64,000 bases of DNA from JASHPR01 sp963833885 (GCA_963833885.1 CAWHZU010000023.1:186001-250000), one strand, 5' to 3'; positions 24,320 to 33,420 are shown, numbered from the stretch's first letter. Notes: generated from the sequence alone by a model not told the origin. Numbers and translations are program-made.

Positions 24320-25248
24320 ATGGCGAAGCAGCCTCCCGCGCAGATCGCTCCGGAACAAACGCAGCTAGCCAGCCAGCCGACCGCCCAAGCCGATCGCAGG
24401 TCGCTGCTGGCGGCGGCGGTGACCGTGGTGTCTGGGCCTCGGCGTTCGTCGCCATCCGCAGCGCCGGGCAGGATTTCTCGCCCGGTGCACTCGCGCTGGG
24501 CAGGCTGCTGCCCGCATCCGCGGTTCTCGGCGTGATCTCACTCAGCCAGCGCGCCGGCTGGCCGCCGCGTGCCGCCTGGCCGGGCATCGTGGCCACCGGC
24601 GCGTTGTGGTTCGGCGTCTACATGGTCGCGCTGAACTGGGGCGAACAGCACGTCGACGCCGGAACGGCCGCGATGGTCGTCAACGTCGGGCCGATCGTGA
24701 TCGCGCTGCTGAGCGGCTGGCTGCTCCGGGAGGGCCTGCGGCGCTCCCTGCTGCTGGGGATCACGGTGTCCTTCGCCGGCGTGATCCTGGTCGGGATCGC
24801 GACGTCGACAGGCCGCAGCCCATCGCTCCTCGGGCTCATGTTGTGCCTGCTGGCTGCCGTGTCCTATGCCGTGGCCGTGGTCATCCAGAAACCCGCGCTG
24901 CGCCACGCGTCGGCGCTTCAGGTCACCACGTTCGGCTGCGCGGTGGGCACGATCGCCTGCCTGCCGTTCACCGGGCAGCTTCTCTCACAGCTGGCGACGG
25001 CACCCGTGACGGCGACGCTGAGCGTGGTCTATCTGGGGGTGTTCCCCACGGCCGTGGCGTTCACGACCTGGGCGTACGCCCTGTCGAGGACCTCTGCGGC
25101 CAGGATGGGGGCCACGACGTACCTGGTCCCGGCGCTGACCGTGCTGCTGGGCTGGGCCATCCTGGGCGAGGTTCCCAGCTGGCTGGCGCTGGGCGGCGGC
25201 GCGCTGTGCCTCGCCGGCGTCGCGCTCTCACGGTGGCAACGCGGCTAG
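24320..25248 (+). pseudogene. EamA/DMT transporter interrupted by a frameshift
   Basis: From the ATG at 24320 one frame reads to ADRRSLLAAAVTVV, and from about 24431 the expected continuation WASAFVAIRSAGQDF... is found one frame over, running to the stop at 25248. A single missing base at TGGTGTCTGG (about 24430) explains the break. The rest is a normal ten-helix EamA exporter: ALGRLLPASAVLGVI, WFGVYMVALNWGEQHVDAGTAAMV and the closing YLVPALTVLLGWAILGEVP. If the base is really absent the gene is dead unless the C-terminal nine helices start at GTG 24532; otherwise it is a sequencing error. Confidence 0.75.
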
Positions 25249-25253
25249 GCCGC

Positions 25254-25286
25254 CGCGAACTCGGTCAGGTCGCGAACTCGGTCAGG
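25254..25286 (-). repeat. 16-bp direct repeat at the VOC gene end
   Basis: CGCGAACTCGGTCAGG occurs twice with one base between copies. One copy encodes the end of the VOC protein (LTEFAT), the other lies after its stop. A slipped duplication of the same size class as that at 832-867. Confidence 0.75.
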
Positions 25287-25642
25287 GAGAGGGTGTTGCC
25301 GTCGGGATCGGTGAACCAGGCGACCTTGTCTCCACTCGGGGCCGTCCAGACGCCGGTTTCGTCCTGGCCCATGCCGTCGTAGCGGGTGAAGCGCACGCCC
25401 TTGGCTTCCAGCCCGCGCACGGTTGCCAGGATGTCGTCCACCTGCCACCCGGCGATCGTGAACGACTGCGCCGTCAGATCGGGCACCGGAGTGACGCGCA
25501 GCATCGTGCCGCCCGAGTCCAGGACCAGAGCGAACGGCGTGTCCTCGGCGACGCGAAGCCCGAGAACCCGCTCGTAGAAGCCCCGCGCCTCGAAGATGTC
25601 GCGCACTGGGATGAAGCCGATGAACGGCGCTCCGGCGAGCAC
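25265..25642 (-). CDS. VOC family protein
   Basis: 125 residues from the GTG at 25642. FIGFIPVRDIFEARGFYERVLGLRV, DTPFALVLDSGGTMLRVT and the closing WFTDPDGNTLSLTEF show a complete single-repeat VOC module of about 120 residues. The usual function is metal-dependent isomerase, dioxygenase or drug binding; no substrate is suggested. Convergent to the EamA pseudogene with a 16-base gap and divergent from the ASCH gene. Confidence 0.85.
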   Translation of the reverse strand: MLAGAPFIGFIPVRDIFEARGFYERVLGLRVAEDTPFALVLDSGGTMLRVTPVPDLTAQSFTIAGWQVDDILATVRGLEAKGVRFTRYDGMGQDETGVWTAPSGDKVAWFTDPDGNTLSLTEFAT

Positions 25643-25745
25643 CGGCCGAACATACCACGCGCTGGCGGGCCCCCGGCCAGCGCCGCGCGCCGCGCCCGGC
25701 CAGCGTCACCGCTGCGCGTTCCAGGATCTCGTTAGGCTGGCCGTC

Positions 25746-26180
25746 ATGTCGCTGGAAGACCTGCCGATCATTGAATTTGCTTTTCCCGGCCCGCTCCGCG
25801 ATCAGCTGGTCGCCGCCATCCTGAGTGGCAGCAAGACCACCACGACCGGGCTGATGGCAGATTACGAGCATGAACGGGAGCCGCTCCCCCACCCTGGCCT
25901 GCGCGAAGCCGTGGTCGACTCCGCCGGGGACCGGGTGGCGGTGGTCGAGACGACGGGGGTGCGGGTGGTCCGCCTCGGCGATGTTGACCTGGCTCATGCG
26001 GTCGGCGAGGGGGAGGGCTACGCCTCGGTCGCCGAATGGCGCGCCGGGCATGAGCGGTTCTGGCATTCGGCCGAGATGCGGGCTGCGCTCGGTGACCCGG
26101 ATTTTGCCGTCAACGACGACACCCTCGTGGTCGCTCAGGCGTTCCGGCTCCTGGAAGTCCGGGAGCGCAGCCATCCATGA
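25746..26180 (+). CDS. ASCH domain protein
   Basis: 144 residues from ATG 25746 (upstream open frame ignored since family members begin at IIEFAFPGPLRDQL). The signature LVAAILSGSKTTTTGL (G-x-K-T-x-T), EHEREPLPHPG and GDRVAVVETTGVRVVRLGDVDLAHA is a typical EVE/PUA-like ASCH fold, and W-x-x-x-H-E-x-F is present as WRAGHERFW. ASCH domains bind RNA or modified nucleotides; some have amidohydrolase activity. Overlaps the next gene (ATGA) so they form an operon. Confidence 0.85.
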   Translation: MSLEDLPIIEFAFPGPLRDQLVAAILSGSKTTTTGLMADYEHEREPLPHPGLREAVVDSAGDRVAVVETTGVRVVRLGDVDLAHAVGEGEGYASVAEWRAGHERFWHSAEMRAALGDPDFAVNDDTLVVAQAFRLLEVRERSHP

Positions 26181-26509
26181 TCACCTGCGTTGTTGATTAT
26201 GTGATCGACGCGACGAAGATCGATGCCTTTGAGCGCTTCGCGCGCCGCTGGATGGAGCTGGTCAACCTGCACGGCGGCACGCATCACGGGTACTTCCTGC
26301 CGTCCGAGGGCGCCAGCGACAAGGCACTCGCGCTGTTCAGCTTCCCCAGCCTCGCCGCCTATGAGCAGTACCGTGCCCGTTTCGGCAGCGACCCCGACTT
26401 CGTGGCCGCGGACCGGATCAGGGACGAGAGCGGCTGCGTGCTGCGATACGAGCGCACCTTCATGCGCCCGCTCCTTCCCGGGCCGGGGCCTGATGGAGCG
26501 GCCACATAG
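26177..26509 (+). CDS. NIPSNAP family protein
   Basis: 110 residues starting with ATG within the ASCH stop. ITCVVDYVIDATKIDAFERFARRWMELVNLHGGTHHGYFLPSEGASDKALALFSF...YEQYRARF is the standard dimeric alpha/beta-barrel NIPSNAP pattern. The function of bacterial members is unknown. The last 16 residues overlap the convergent acetyltransferase gene by 50 bases. Confidence 0.85.
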   Translation: MITCVVDYVIDATKIDAFERFARRWMELVNLHGGTHHGYFLPSEGASDKALALFSFPSLAAYEQYRARFGSDPDFVAADRIRDESGCVLRYERTFMRPLLPGPGPDGAAT

Positions 26510-27020
26510 CCAGGCAGGCGCTCGCTAACCGGTCCAGGGAACGTGCCATGCCGATCTCGGGCAGCTGCGGGTTGGACGGCAGCGGCTGGCGTTCCGCGGT
26601 CTGCCGGAAGCCGCACCGTTCGTAGAGCAGGCGGGCGCTGCGGTTGCTCTCGGCCACCCACAGGTGCACGCGCGTCATGCCCTTCGCCCGGGCCCGGCCG
26701 ACGACGGCCTCGACGAGCGCCCGGCCGATTCCCCGCCCGCGAGCCTCGGGGCTGATCCACATTGAGATCAGCTCAATCGTTCCCGGCTCGCCGTCGTAGC
26801 CGCCGACGATTCCAACGGGCGCGGCGCCGAGTTCCGGCGCGTAGGCGAGGAACGTGTCGCCGCGGCCGATCCAGCGGAGCCAGTCGGCTTCGGCGAACGC
26901 GGCCTCGCGCCCGTAGGTTGAGGCGAACGCCTGCGGAGCATCCTGCAGCGCGGCCAGCCGGATGTCCCGCAAGGCCCGCCAGTCGTCTGCGCCGATCTGC
27001 CGTATCTCCACCCGGAGCAT
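26460..27020 (-). CDS. GNAT family N-acetyltransferase
   Basis: 186 residues. IRQIGADDWRALRDIRLAALQDAPQAFASTYGRE opening, acceptor strand FLAYAPELGAAPVGIVGGY, and the acetyl-CoA loop ISPEARGRGIGRALVEAV (R/Q-x-x-G-x-G/A) followed by ESNRSARLLYERCGF are complete. Substrate unknown (amino acid, antibiotic or protein N-terminus). No operon partner. Confidence 0.9.
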   Translation of the reverse strand: MLRVEIRQIGADDWRALRDIRLAALQDAPQAFASTYGREAAFAEADWLRWIGRGDTFLAYAPELGAAPVGIVGGYDGEPGTIELISMWISPEARGRGIGRALVEAVVGRARAKGMTRVHLWVAESNRSARLLYERCGFRQTAERQPLPSNPQLPEIGMARSLDRLASACLAMWPLHQAPAREGAGA

Positions 27021-27090
27021 GCTCTCGCGATGCGGGCCCGCAGAGCGAGCCGACCCGGAACCTCAAGATTTAGACAGCCACTATCAAAAG

Positions 27091-27118
27091 TTGGTAGCCT
27101 CTTTTCGGAGGTTACCAA
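27091..27118 (+). promoter_or_regulatory. palindromic operator overlapping the ribosome site of the MFS-TetR gene
   Basis: TTGGTAGCCTC and GAGGTTACCAA are 11-base arms with one mismatch around TTTTCG. The right arm contains GGAGG, the Shine-Dalgarno of the gene starting at 27120. A repressor here would block both polymerase and ribosome; the TetR part of the encoded protein is the natural candidate. Confidence 0.75.
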
Positions 27119-27119
27119 C

Positions 27120-29246
27120 ATGCCGGTGGCTGGGTCACGCAAGTGGTGGGCACTCGGGGCGGTCAGCCTGTGCATCCTCGCGGTGAGCCTGGACGGCACC
27201 GTCCTGTCCGTGGCCCTGACCACGCTGGCGAAGGCGCTGCACGCGTCGGAGTCGGACCTGGAGTGGTTCTCGTCCGGCTACCTGCTGCTGCTCGCCGCCG
27301 CGACGCTTCCGGCCGGGCTCATCGGCGACCGGTTCGGCCGCAAGAAGCTGCTGCTCGCGTCGCTGGCGGTGTTCGGCGCCGGCTCCGCCCTGTGCGCCGA
27401 GGCCCCCTCGCCCGCGGTCTTCCTGCTGGCCCGGCTGCTGATGGGGCTGGCCGGAGCCGGTGTCACGGTCATGGCGATGTCGGCGCTGACCGTGCTGTTC
27501 GACGACGCCGAACGGCCCAAGGCGACCGGGGTCTACGAGGCGGCCAACTTCCTGGCGCTGCCGCTCGGGCCGATCCTGGGCGGCTGGATGCTGTCGCGGT
27601 TCTGGTGGGGCTGGGTGTTCCTGATCAACATCCCGGTCGTCATCGTCGGCCTGGCCGTCGGCCTCGCGCTGATCCCGGAATCACGCGCCGCCGAAAGGCC
27701 CGGCCTGGACCCGCCGGGCACGGCGGCCTCGGTGATCGGGCTGGTCGTGGTCACATACGGCCTGATCGAGGCGGGCTCCAAGGGGTGGAGCGACCCCGCC
27801 GCCCTGGCGCTGATCGCGGCCGGGCTGCTCACGCTTGCCTGGTTCGCGGGCTGGGAACGCCGCCTCGCCCGCCGGGGCGGCCGACCACTGGTCGATCCGG
27901 CCCTGTTCCGGTCCGGGTCGTTCACCTCGGGAGCCGTGCTCGGCGGGGTCGCCGGGCTGGGCATGATCGGGCTGCTGTTCAGCATGCCGCAGTACTTCCA
28001 GGCCGTCCGCGGTGCGGACGCCTTCGGCTCCGGGATCCGGCTGCTCCCCCTGGTCGGCGGGCTCATCGCCGGGGCGCTGCCCGCCAGCGCGCTCGCGAAG
28101 GCGATCGGGGCCAAGCTCACCGTCACGCTCGGGTTCGCGCTGCTCGCCGTCGGCGCCCTGGCAGGCACCATGACCCGGACGACGTCGGGACTGACGTTCG
28201 TCGGGCTCTGGATGGCGGTCCTGTGCGCGGGCACCGGGATGGCGCTGACCGCGGCGACCGCCGCCGCGCTCTCCCAGCTGTCCGCCGAACGCAGCGGGAT
28301 CGGATCCGCCGTCGTCCAGGCGTTCCAGAAGACCGCCGGGCCGTTCGGCACCGCGATCGCGGGCAGCGTCCTCGCGGCCGGTTACCAGGCCCGCCTCAAC
28401 GTCACCGGGCTGCCCGCCGCCGCGGCCGACGCGGCCCGGCAGAGCGTGGACGGCGGGCTCGCCGTCGCCAGCCAGATAAGGTCGGCCGGGCTGGCCCAGT
28501 CCGCCCGGGCGGCCTTCGTGCACGGCCTGGACACGTCGTTGCTGGTCTCGGCCGGCCTCGGCATCGCCGGCGCCGTCCTCGCCCTGGCCTTCCTGCCCCG
28601 GGGCAGGACCGGTCACCGGCCCGGCAGCAGCGAAAGGAAGCTCATGCCAGCCCGTACCGATCAGTCATCGGCCGGCCTGCGGGAACGCAAGAAGGCCAGG
28701 ACCCGAGCGACGATCCAGACCCATGCACTGCAGCTGTTCCGCGACCAGGGCTACGACGCCACCACCGTCGAGCAGATCATCGACGCCGCCGAGATCTCCG
28801 AGACCACGTTCTTCCGCTACTTTCCGACCAAGGAAGACGTGGTGCTGCAGGACGACTACGACCCGCTGATCATCGCTGCCTACCAGAAACAGCCGCCCGA
28901 ACTTGCCCCGGTCCCCGCGATGCGGGCCGCGTTCGCCGCTGTCTTCGCGGGCATGACGCCCGGCCAGAAGACCGAGCAGCGGGACCGGGTCGCGCTCATC
29001 CTCGCGGTGCCCAGGCTGCGCGCGGCCATGCTCAACCAGTTTTTCCAGCTGATGGAGTTCCTCGCCGGCGCCATGGCGGAACGCGCGGGATTGCCGCCGG
29101 ACGACTTCAAGGTCCGCAGCGTCGCCGGGGCCATCGTCGGCGCCGCGATGGCCGTGCTCCCCGCGATGAACGACGACCCCGACGCCGACCTCGCCAAGCT
29201 CACCGACACCGCGCTCATGCACCTCGAATCCGGCCTCACCCTGTGA
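27120..29246 (+). CDS. DHA2-type MFS transporter fused in frame to a TetR regulator
   Basis: A 708-residue single frame from ATG 27120. Residues 1-500 form a 14-helix DHA2 efflux pump (VSLDGTVLSVALTTLA, GDRFGRKKLLLASLAVFG, the motif C region VYEAANFLALPLGPILGGW, WVFLINIPVVIVGL). From about residue 508 begins a complete TetR regulator: LRERKKARTRATIQTHALQLFRDQGYDATTVEQIIDAAEISETTFFRYFPTKEDV, with a 130-residue helical effector domain. No stop separates the two, but AAAGGA and ATG at 28644 sit exactly between them, so a free TetR could also be made. Known separate neighbours in many genomes; here they are joined. Confidence 0.85.
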   Translation: MPVAGSRKWWALGAVSLCILAVSLDGTVLSVALTTLAKALHASESDLEWFSSGYLLLLAAATLPAGLIGDRFGRKKLLLASLAVFGAGSALCAEAPSPAVFLLARLLMGLAGAGVTVMAMSALTVLFDDAERPKATGVYEAANFLALPLGPILGGWMLSRFWWGWVFLINIPVVIVGLAVGLALIPESRAAERPGLDPPGTAASVIGLVVVTYGLIEAGSKGWSDPAALALIAAGLLTLAWFAGWERRLARRGGRPLVDPALFRSGSFTSGAVLGGVAGLGMIGLLFSMPQYFQAVRGADAFGSGIRLLPLVGGLIAGALPASALAKAIGAKLTVTLGFALLAVGALAGTMTRTTSGLTFVGLWMAVLCAGTGMALTAATAAALSQLSAERSGIGSAVVQAFQKTAGPFGTAIAGSVLAAGYQARLNVTGLPAAAADAARQSVDGGLAVASQIRSAGLAQSARAAFVHGLDTSLLVSAGLGIAGAVLALAFLPRGRTGHRPGSSERKLMPARTDQSSAGLRERKKARTRATIQTHALQLFRDQGYDATTVEQIIDAAEISETTFFRYFPTKEDVVLQDDYDPLIIAAYQKQPPELAPVPAMRAAFAAVFAGMTPGQKTEQRDRVALILAVPRLRAAMLNQFFQLMEFLAGAMAERAGLPPDDFKVRSVAGAIVGAAMAVLPAMNDDPDADLAKLTDTALMHLESGLTL
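28633..28646 (+). promoter_or_regulatory. internal ribosome site and ATG inside the fusion gene
   Basis: AAAGGAAGCTC precedes the ATG at 28644 with ideal spacing. Translation from here would give a 201-residue free TetR protein. Confidence 0.6.
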
Positions 29247-29289
29247 AGATGCGGGAGTAGCTCGAAGCCGAGGCGGGGAAGGGGACGGA

Positions 29290-30975
29290 GTGCGCACGCA
29301 GACGGGAATGACCCGGCTGGACCGGCCGTGGCGCAGGCCGGGCGCCGCGTGGTATGTGCTGACCCGCCGGCTGCCCGGCCTGGTGCACCCGCCGGTGAGC
29401 GTGTACGGCGCGGACTCGGTGCCGGTGCTGCGCAACCGGCCGGTGGTTGTCCGCGACGGCACGACGTTGCGGGTCAACGTCGTGCTGCCGGCCGGCGGCG
29501 GGCGGTTCCCGGTGCTGATGTCGGCGCACCCGTACGGCAAGGACAACCTGCCGCGACGGCGCGGCAGCGGCTGGTCGGTGTCATTCCAGTTCCGGATCCT
29601 GCGGCAGGCCGCGCCGCTGCGGTTTTCGTCCCTGACCGGCTGGGAGGCACCCGACCCGGCGTGGTGGGCGGCCCAGGGCTACGCGGTGGTCAACTGCGAC
29701 CTGCGCGGCGCAGGCACCTCCGGCGGCGAGGCCGGCCTGCTGTCCAGCCAGGAAGGCGAGGACGTTCACGACCTGATCGAGTGGGCCGCGGCGCAGCCGT
29801 GGAGCACCGGCGACGTCGGCATGCTCGGCGTCTCCTACCTGGCCATCTCGCAGTGGGAGGCGGCGGCGCAGCGGCCGCCGGGCCTGAAGGCGATCTGCCC
29901 CTGGGAGGGGTTCACCGACGCCTACCGGGACCTGCTGTTCCCGGGCGGCATCCGCGAGGACGGCTTCGTGCGGATGTGGAGCCTCGGACTGCGGCGAGTG
30001 CGGCAGCGCTACCGGATCAGCAAGCAGCAGCGCCGCCGCCCGCTGCGCGACGAGTGGTGGCGCGGCCTGGTCCCGGCCCTGGACCGGATCACCGTGCCGG
30101 CGCTGATCTGCGGCAGCTTCTCCGACAACGACCTGCACAGCCGCGGGTCGTTCCGCGGCTGGGAACGCATCTCCAGCACCGACCGGTTCCTGTACACCCA
30201 CCGCGGCGGCAAGTGGGCCACGTTCTACTCCGCCGAGGCGCGCGCCGCGCAGCTCCGGTTCTTCGACCGCTACCTGCGGGGGCGGGATGTTCCGGCGCCG
30301 CCGCGGGTCCGGCTCGAGGTCCGCGAGAGCCGCGACGTGATCGCGAGCGTGCGCGAGGAGGACGCCTGGCCGCTGGAACGCACCCAGTGGCGCCCGCTGT
30401 ACCTGACCGGTGCCGGCCTGGCGGCGGAGCCGCCGTCGGCGGCCGGGCAGATCACCTTCGGCACGCGCGGCGAGGGCGCCTGCTTCCAGTGGCCGGTCAC
30501 GGCCGACACCGAGCTGACCGGGCCGATGGCGCTGCGGCTGTTCGTCGAGGTGCACGGCGCCGACGACGTCGGCCTGTTCGCGGGCGTGGAGAAATGGCGT
30601 GGACGCAAGTACATCCCGTTCGAGGGCTCGTACGGGTTCGGCCGCGACCGGATCACCACCGGATGGCAGAAGGCCTCGCTGCGCGCGCTGGACGAGCACG
30701 AATCCCGGCCGTTCGAGCCGGTGCCAACATTCGCCCGCCGCGAGCCGCTGGCACCGGGCCAGATCGTCCAGCTCGACATCGCGCTCGGCCCGTCGGCCAC
30801 CCTGTTCCGCGCCGGGGAGACGCTGCGGCTCGTCGTCGCCGGGCGCTGGCTGTGGCCGCTCAACCCGCTGACCGGCCAGTTCCCCGCGGCCTATCAGAAA
30901 GGTCCCGCGGCCAGATGCGCCCTTCACTGGGGTCCCGATCACCAGACCCGTCTGCTCGTCCCGGTAATTCCCTGA
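29290..30975 (+). CDS. CocE/NonD-type hydrolase (X-Pro dipeptidyl-peptidase S15 family)
   Basis: 561 residues from GTG 29290 (GGGGAAGGGGACGGA ahead; ATG at 29308 also possible). HPYGKDN, the oxyanion-side segment VNCDLRGAGTSGGE and the nucleophile elbow GMLGVSYLAISQW (G-x-S-Y) are S15-family, with ALICGSFSDNDLHSRGSF near the Asp and HRGGKW near the His of the triad. A C-terminal jelly-roll (LFVEVHGADDVGLFAGVEKW, LRLVVAGRWLW) completes the cocaine-esterase layout. Likely cytosolic amidase, esterase or peptidase. No partner gene. Confidence 0.85.
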   Translation: MRTQTGMTRLDRPWRRPGAAWYVLTRRLPGLVHPPVSVYGADSVPVLRNRPVVVRDGTTLRVNVVLPAGGGRFPVLMSAHPYGKDNLPRRRGSGWSVSFQFRILRQAAPLRFSSLTGWEAPDPAWWAAQGYAVVNCDLRGAGTSGGEAGLLSSQEGEDVHDLIEWAAAQPWSTGDVGMLGVSYLAISQWEAAAQRPPGLKAICPWEGFTDAYRDLLFPGGIREDGFVRMWSLGLRRVRQRYRISKQQRRRPLRDEWWRGLVPALDRITVPALICGSFSDNDLHSRGSFRGWERISSTDRFLYTHRGGKWATFYSAEARAAQLRFFDRYLRGRDVPAPPRVRLEVRESRDVIASVREEDAWPLERTQWRPLYLTGAGLAAEPPSAAGQITFGTRGEGACFQWPVTADTELTGPMALRLFVEVHGADDVGLFAGVEKWRGRKYIPFEGSYGFGRDRITTGWQKASLRALDEHESRPFEPVPTFARREPLAPGQIVQLDIALGPSATLFRAGETLRLVVAGRWLWPLNPLTGQFPAAYQKGPAARCALHWGPDHQTRLLVPVIP

Positions 30976-31041
30976 CTTCCTGAACGGGACGCCGCGGCCC
31001 AGCAACGCCGCCGCGCGGAACCCCGGCCGCCGGCTAACCCG

Positions 31042-32328
31042 CTACGCGTCGCCCGGCGAGCACGCGGCGGCCCGTTCCAGGAGGACGGCACGTTCGGCGG
31101 CGTTGCGGGTGAGCGACGCCGCCCGGGTGTACTCGGCCCGCGATTCTTCCTGGCGGCCGAGCTTCGCCAGAAAGTCAGCGCGGACGCTGGGCAGCAGGTG
31201 GTAGTTCCGCAGCTCCGGCAGCGACGTCAGGGCGTCGGCCAGCTCCAGCCCGCGGGCCGGGCCGAACGCCATGCCCACCGCGACCGCACGGTTGAGCTGG
31301 ACCACCGAGGTGGGCAAGAGCTGGCCGAGTAGACCATACAGCGCCGCGATCTGCGCCCAGTCGGTCTCGTCGCCGGAGCGGGCGCGAGCGTGGCAGGCGG
31401 CGATGGCCGCCTGCAGCACGTACGGCCCGGCCGGCTGGCCGAGGCTCTGCGCGCGCAGCAGCGCGGCGAAGCCACGGCGGATGAGCAGCTGATCCCAGGT
31501 TCCCCGGTTCTGCTCGAGCAGCGGGACCGGTTGCCCGGCCGGGCCGAGCCGCGCCCGCATCCGCGAGGACTGGATCTCCATCAGGGCCACCAGGCCGTGC
31601 ACTTCGGGCTCGTCCGGGCTGAGCTCGGCCAGCATGCGGCCGAGCCGGAGGGCTTCGTAGCAGAGTTCCGGGCGGGTCCAGCTGTCCCCGGCGGTCGCCG
31701 TGTATCCCTCGTTGAAGATCAGGTAGACGACTTCGAGCACCGACGCGAGCCTGGCCGGGCGCTCGCTGGCGGGCGGAACCTCGAACGGGACCTGCCTGTC
31801 GGCCAGGGTTCGCTTGGCGCGCACGATCCGCTGCGCGATCGTCGGCTCGGCGGTCAGGAACGCACGCGCGATCTCGCCCGTGCTCAGCCCGCCGATGAGC
31901 CGGAGCGTGAGCGCGACCCGGGCCTCGGCGGACAGCACCGGGTGACACGCCACGAACATCAGCCGCAGCACGTCGTCGGCCACGAAGTCGTCGTCGGCTA
32001 CGGCATCGAGATCCGGTGAGCCGCCGAAGATGGCCGCCTGCTGCCGGGAGCGCAGCTCCTGTCCGAGCAGGTCAACGTTGCGCTGCAGCCGCTCGTCGCG
32101 GCGCACCCGGTCGATGGCCTGGTGCTTGGCGGTGGCCATGAGCCAGGCTCCCGGGTTGGGTGGGATACCCGACTCAGGCCACTGCCGCAACGCCGCTACC
32201 AGGGCTTCCTGCGCGAGGTCCTCGGCCAGGCCAACGTCGCGCACGATGCGGGCCAGGCCCGCGATGATCCTGGCGGACTCCAGCCGCCAGACCGCGTCGA
32301 CCGCCCGGTGCGCCTCGACCACGCTCAT
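31042..32328 (-). CDS. ECF42-type RNA polymerase sigma factor
   Basis: 428 residues. Sigma region 2 (ARIVRDVGLAEDLAQEALVAALRQWPE, GAWLMATAKHQAIDRVRRDERL) and region 4 (ALTLRLIGGLSTGEIARAFLTAEPTIAQRIVRAKRTL) are followed by the long helical C-terminal domain (about 200 residues, EVYLIFNEGYTATAGD, ELCYEALRLGRML) that defines group ECF42 and replaces an anti-sigma factor. The next gene downstream is a DGPF protein, the fixed partner of the group. Directs transcription of small oxidative or stress genes in the family. Confidence 0.9.
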   Translation of the reverse strand: MSVVEAHRAVDAVWRLESARIIAGLARIVRDVGLAEDLAQEALVAALRQWPESGIPPNPGAWLMATAKHQAIDRVRRDERLQRNVDLLGQELRSRQQAAIFGGSPDLDAVADDDFVADDVLRLMFVACHPVLSAEARVALTLRLIGGLSTGEIARAFLTAEPTIAQRIVRAKRTLADRQVPFEVPPASERPARLASVLEVVYLIFNEGYTATAGDSWTRPELCYEALRLGRMLAELSPDEPEVHGLVALMEIQSSRMRARLGPAGQPVPLLEQNRGTWDQLLIRRGFAALLRAQSLGQPAGPYVLQAAIAACHARARSGDETDWAQIAALYGLLGQLLPTSVVQLNRAVAVGMAFGPARGLELADALTSLPELRNYHLLPSVRADFLAKLGRQEESRAEYTRAASLTRNAAERAVLLERAAACSPGDA

Positions 32329-32415
32329 CCGCCGATCAGATCACCGCGACGCGCGGTGCCGCAAACACCAGTGCCGCAAACACCTGCCGCGCAAACTCCT
32401 GACGAGGCCGTCACC

Positions 32416-32739
32416 TCACTCCGGGCCGTAGACCTGCTGGATCGCACCCTCACCGGTCCCGACTACCTGCCAGAACTGCCGGGAAAGCTCGACCGCTTCC
32501 TCCTTGGATCGCACGTCGACCAGTGCGAAGCTGATGACCGCCTCCTTGGCCTCGGTGAACGGCCCGTCGGTCACGGTGACCTTCCCGTCGACGGCGGAGA
32601 TCCGCGTGCCCGCGGGGTCCAGGCCGCCGGTCGCGAGCAGCACCCCGGCCTTGGTCAGCTCCTCGACCAGCTGCCCCATCTCCGTCATCATCTTCTCGTC
32701 CGGCTCTCGGCTCGCCGTCACCGTCATCAGGAACCGCAT
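32416..32739 (-). CDS. DGPF/YCII-type protein linked to ECF42
   Basis: 107 residues from ATG 32739 (GGAGGGAGG upstream). RFLMTVTASREPDEKMMTEMGQLVEELTKAGVLLATGGLDPAGT, VTVTDGPFTEAKEAVISFALVDV and the C-terminal WQVVGTGEGAIQQVYGPE show the DGPF motif. Members are always found beside ECF42 sigma factors and may act as ligand sensors or oxidoreductase-like partners. 87 bases separate it from the sigma gene, so the two form one unit with DGPF first. Confidence 0.9.
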   Translation of the reverse strand: MRFLMTVTASREPDEKMMTEMGQLVEELTKAGVLLATGGLDPAGTRISAVDGKVTVTDGPFTEAKEAVISFALVDVRSKEEAVELSRQFWQVVGTGEGAIQQVYGPE

Positions 32740-32910
32740 GTTCCTGCCTCCCTCCATCACCTGGGCCGGCCCGCTGCCCGGGCCTCCCTCTGCTGATGCT
32801 TCGAACGACACCGCGCCAGATCGACAGACGCGCCCGCCGGATCCCAAAATTCTTCGCCCGCTGCAGGTGATCCTGCCGCTTCCCGTTCGGGCCGCGGGTA
32901 AAAGTGGGGC

Positions 32911-33420
32911 ATGCAGACCTGGGAGGCCATCACCTCACGCCGCAACGTCCGGTCGTTCGCTGACCGCCCGATCCCAGCAGCCGACCTGGACCGGATCCTC
33001 GAGGCGGGCCGCCGGTCCCCGTCCTCGCAGAACTGGCAGCCGTGGGACTTTGTGCTAGTCACCGACCGCGCGCAGCTCACCGAGCTGGCGAAGGTCTGGC
33101 GGGGCGCCGGCCACGTGGCGCACTCGGCCGCAACGATCGTGGTCGTCGGCCCGGCCGCCGACAACCCATTCCGGCGGGCCCAGCTCGACCTCGGCCAGGC
33201 CACGATGCAGATGATGCTCGCCGCCGCCGACCTGGGGATCGGCAGCTGCCATGCGGGGATCGCGGACCTGCCCCGGGTGCGCGAGCTGCTGGGCATCCCG
33301 GACGACCGCGACTGGGCGCTGCTGATCTCGCTCGGCTACCCGGCCGACCGTCCGCTGACCCCGATCAAGAATCCCGACCGGCGGCCGTTCGACGACGTCG
33401 TGCACCGCGGGCACTGGTAG
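32911..33420 (+). CDS. nitroreductase family protein (FMN)
   Basis: 169 residues. TSRRNVRSFADRPIPAADLDRILEAGRRSPSSQNWQPWDFVLV holds the FMN-phosphate contacts (RRSVR-like and S-x-x-N-x-Q-P-W). VVVGPAADNPFRRAQLDLGQATMQMMLAAADLGIGSCHAGI completes the fold. NAD(P)H:FMN oxidoreductase acting on nitro or quinone compounds is likely. Convergent overlap of 56 bases with the SRPBCC gene. Confidence 0.85.
   Translation: MQTWEAITSRRNVRSFADRPIPAADLDRILEAGRRSPSSQNWQPWDFVLVTDRAQLTELAKVWRGAGHVAHSAATIVVVGPAADNPFRRAQLDLGQATMQMMLAAADLGIGSCHAGIADLPRVRELLGIPDDRDWALLISLGYPADRPLTPIKNPDRRPFDDVVHRGHW

Noticed and set aside
29581..31005. 474-residue minus-strand frame across the CocE-like gene
   Set aside because: Shadow of the plus-strand hydrolase; no start signal or domain.
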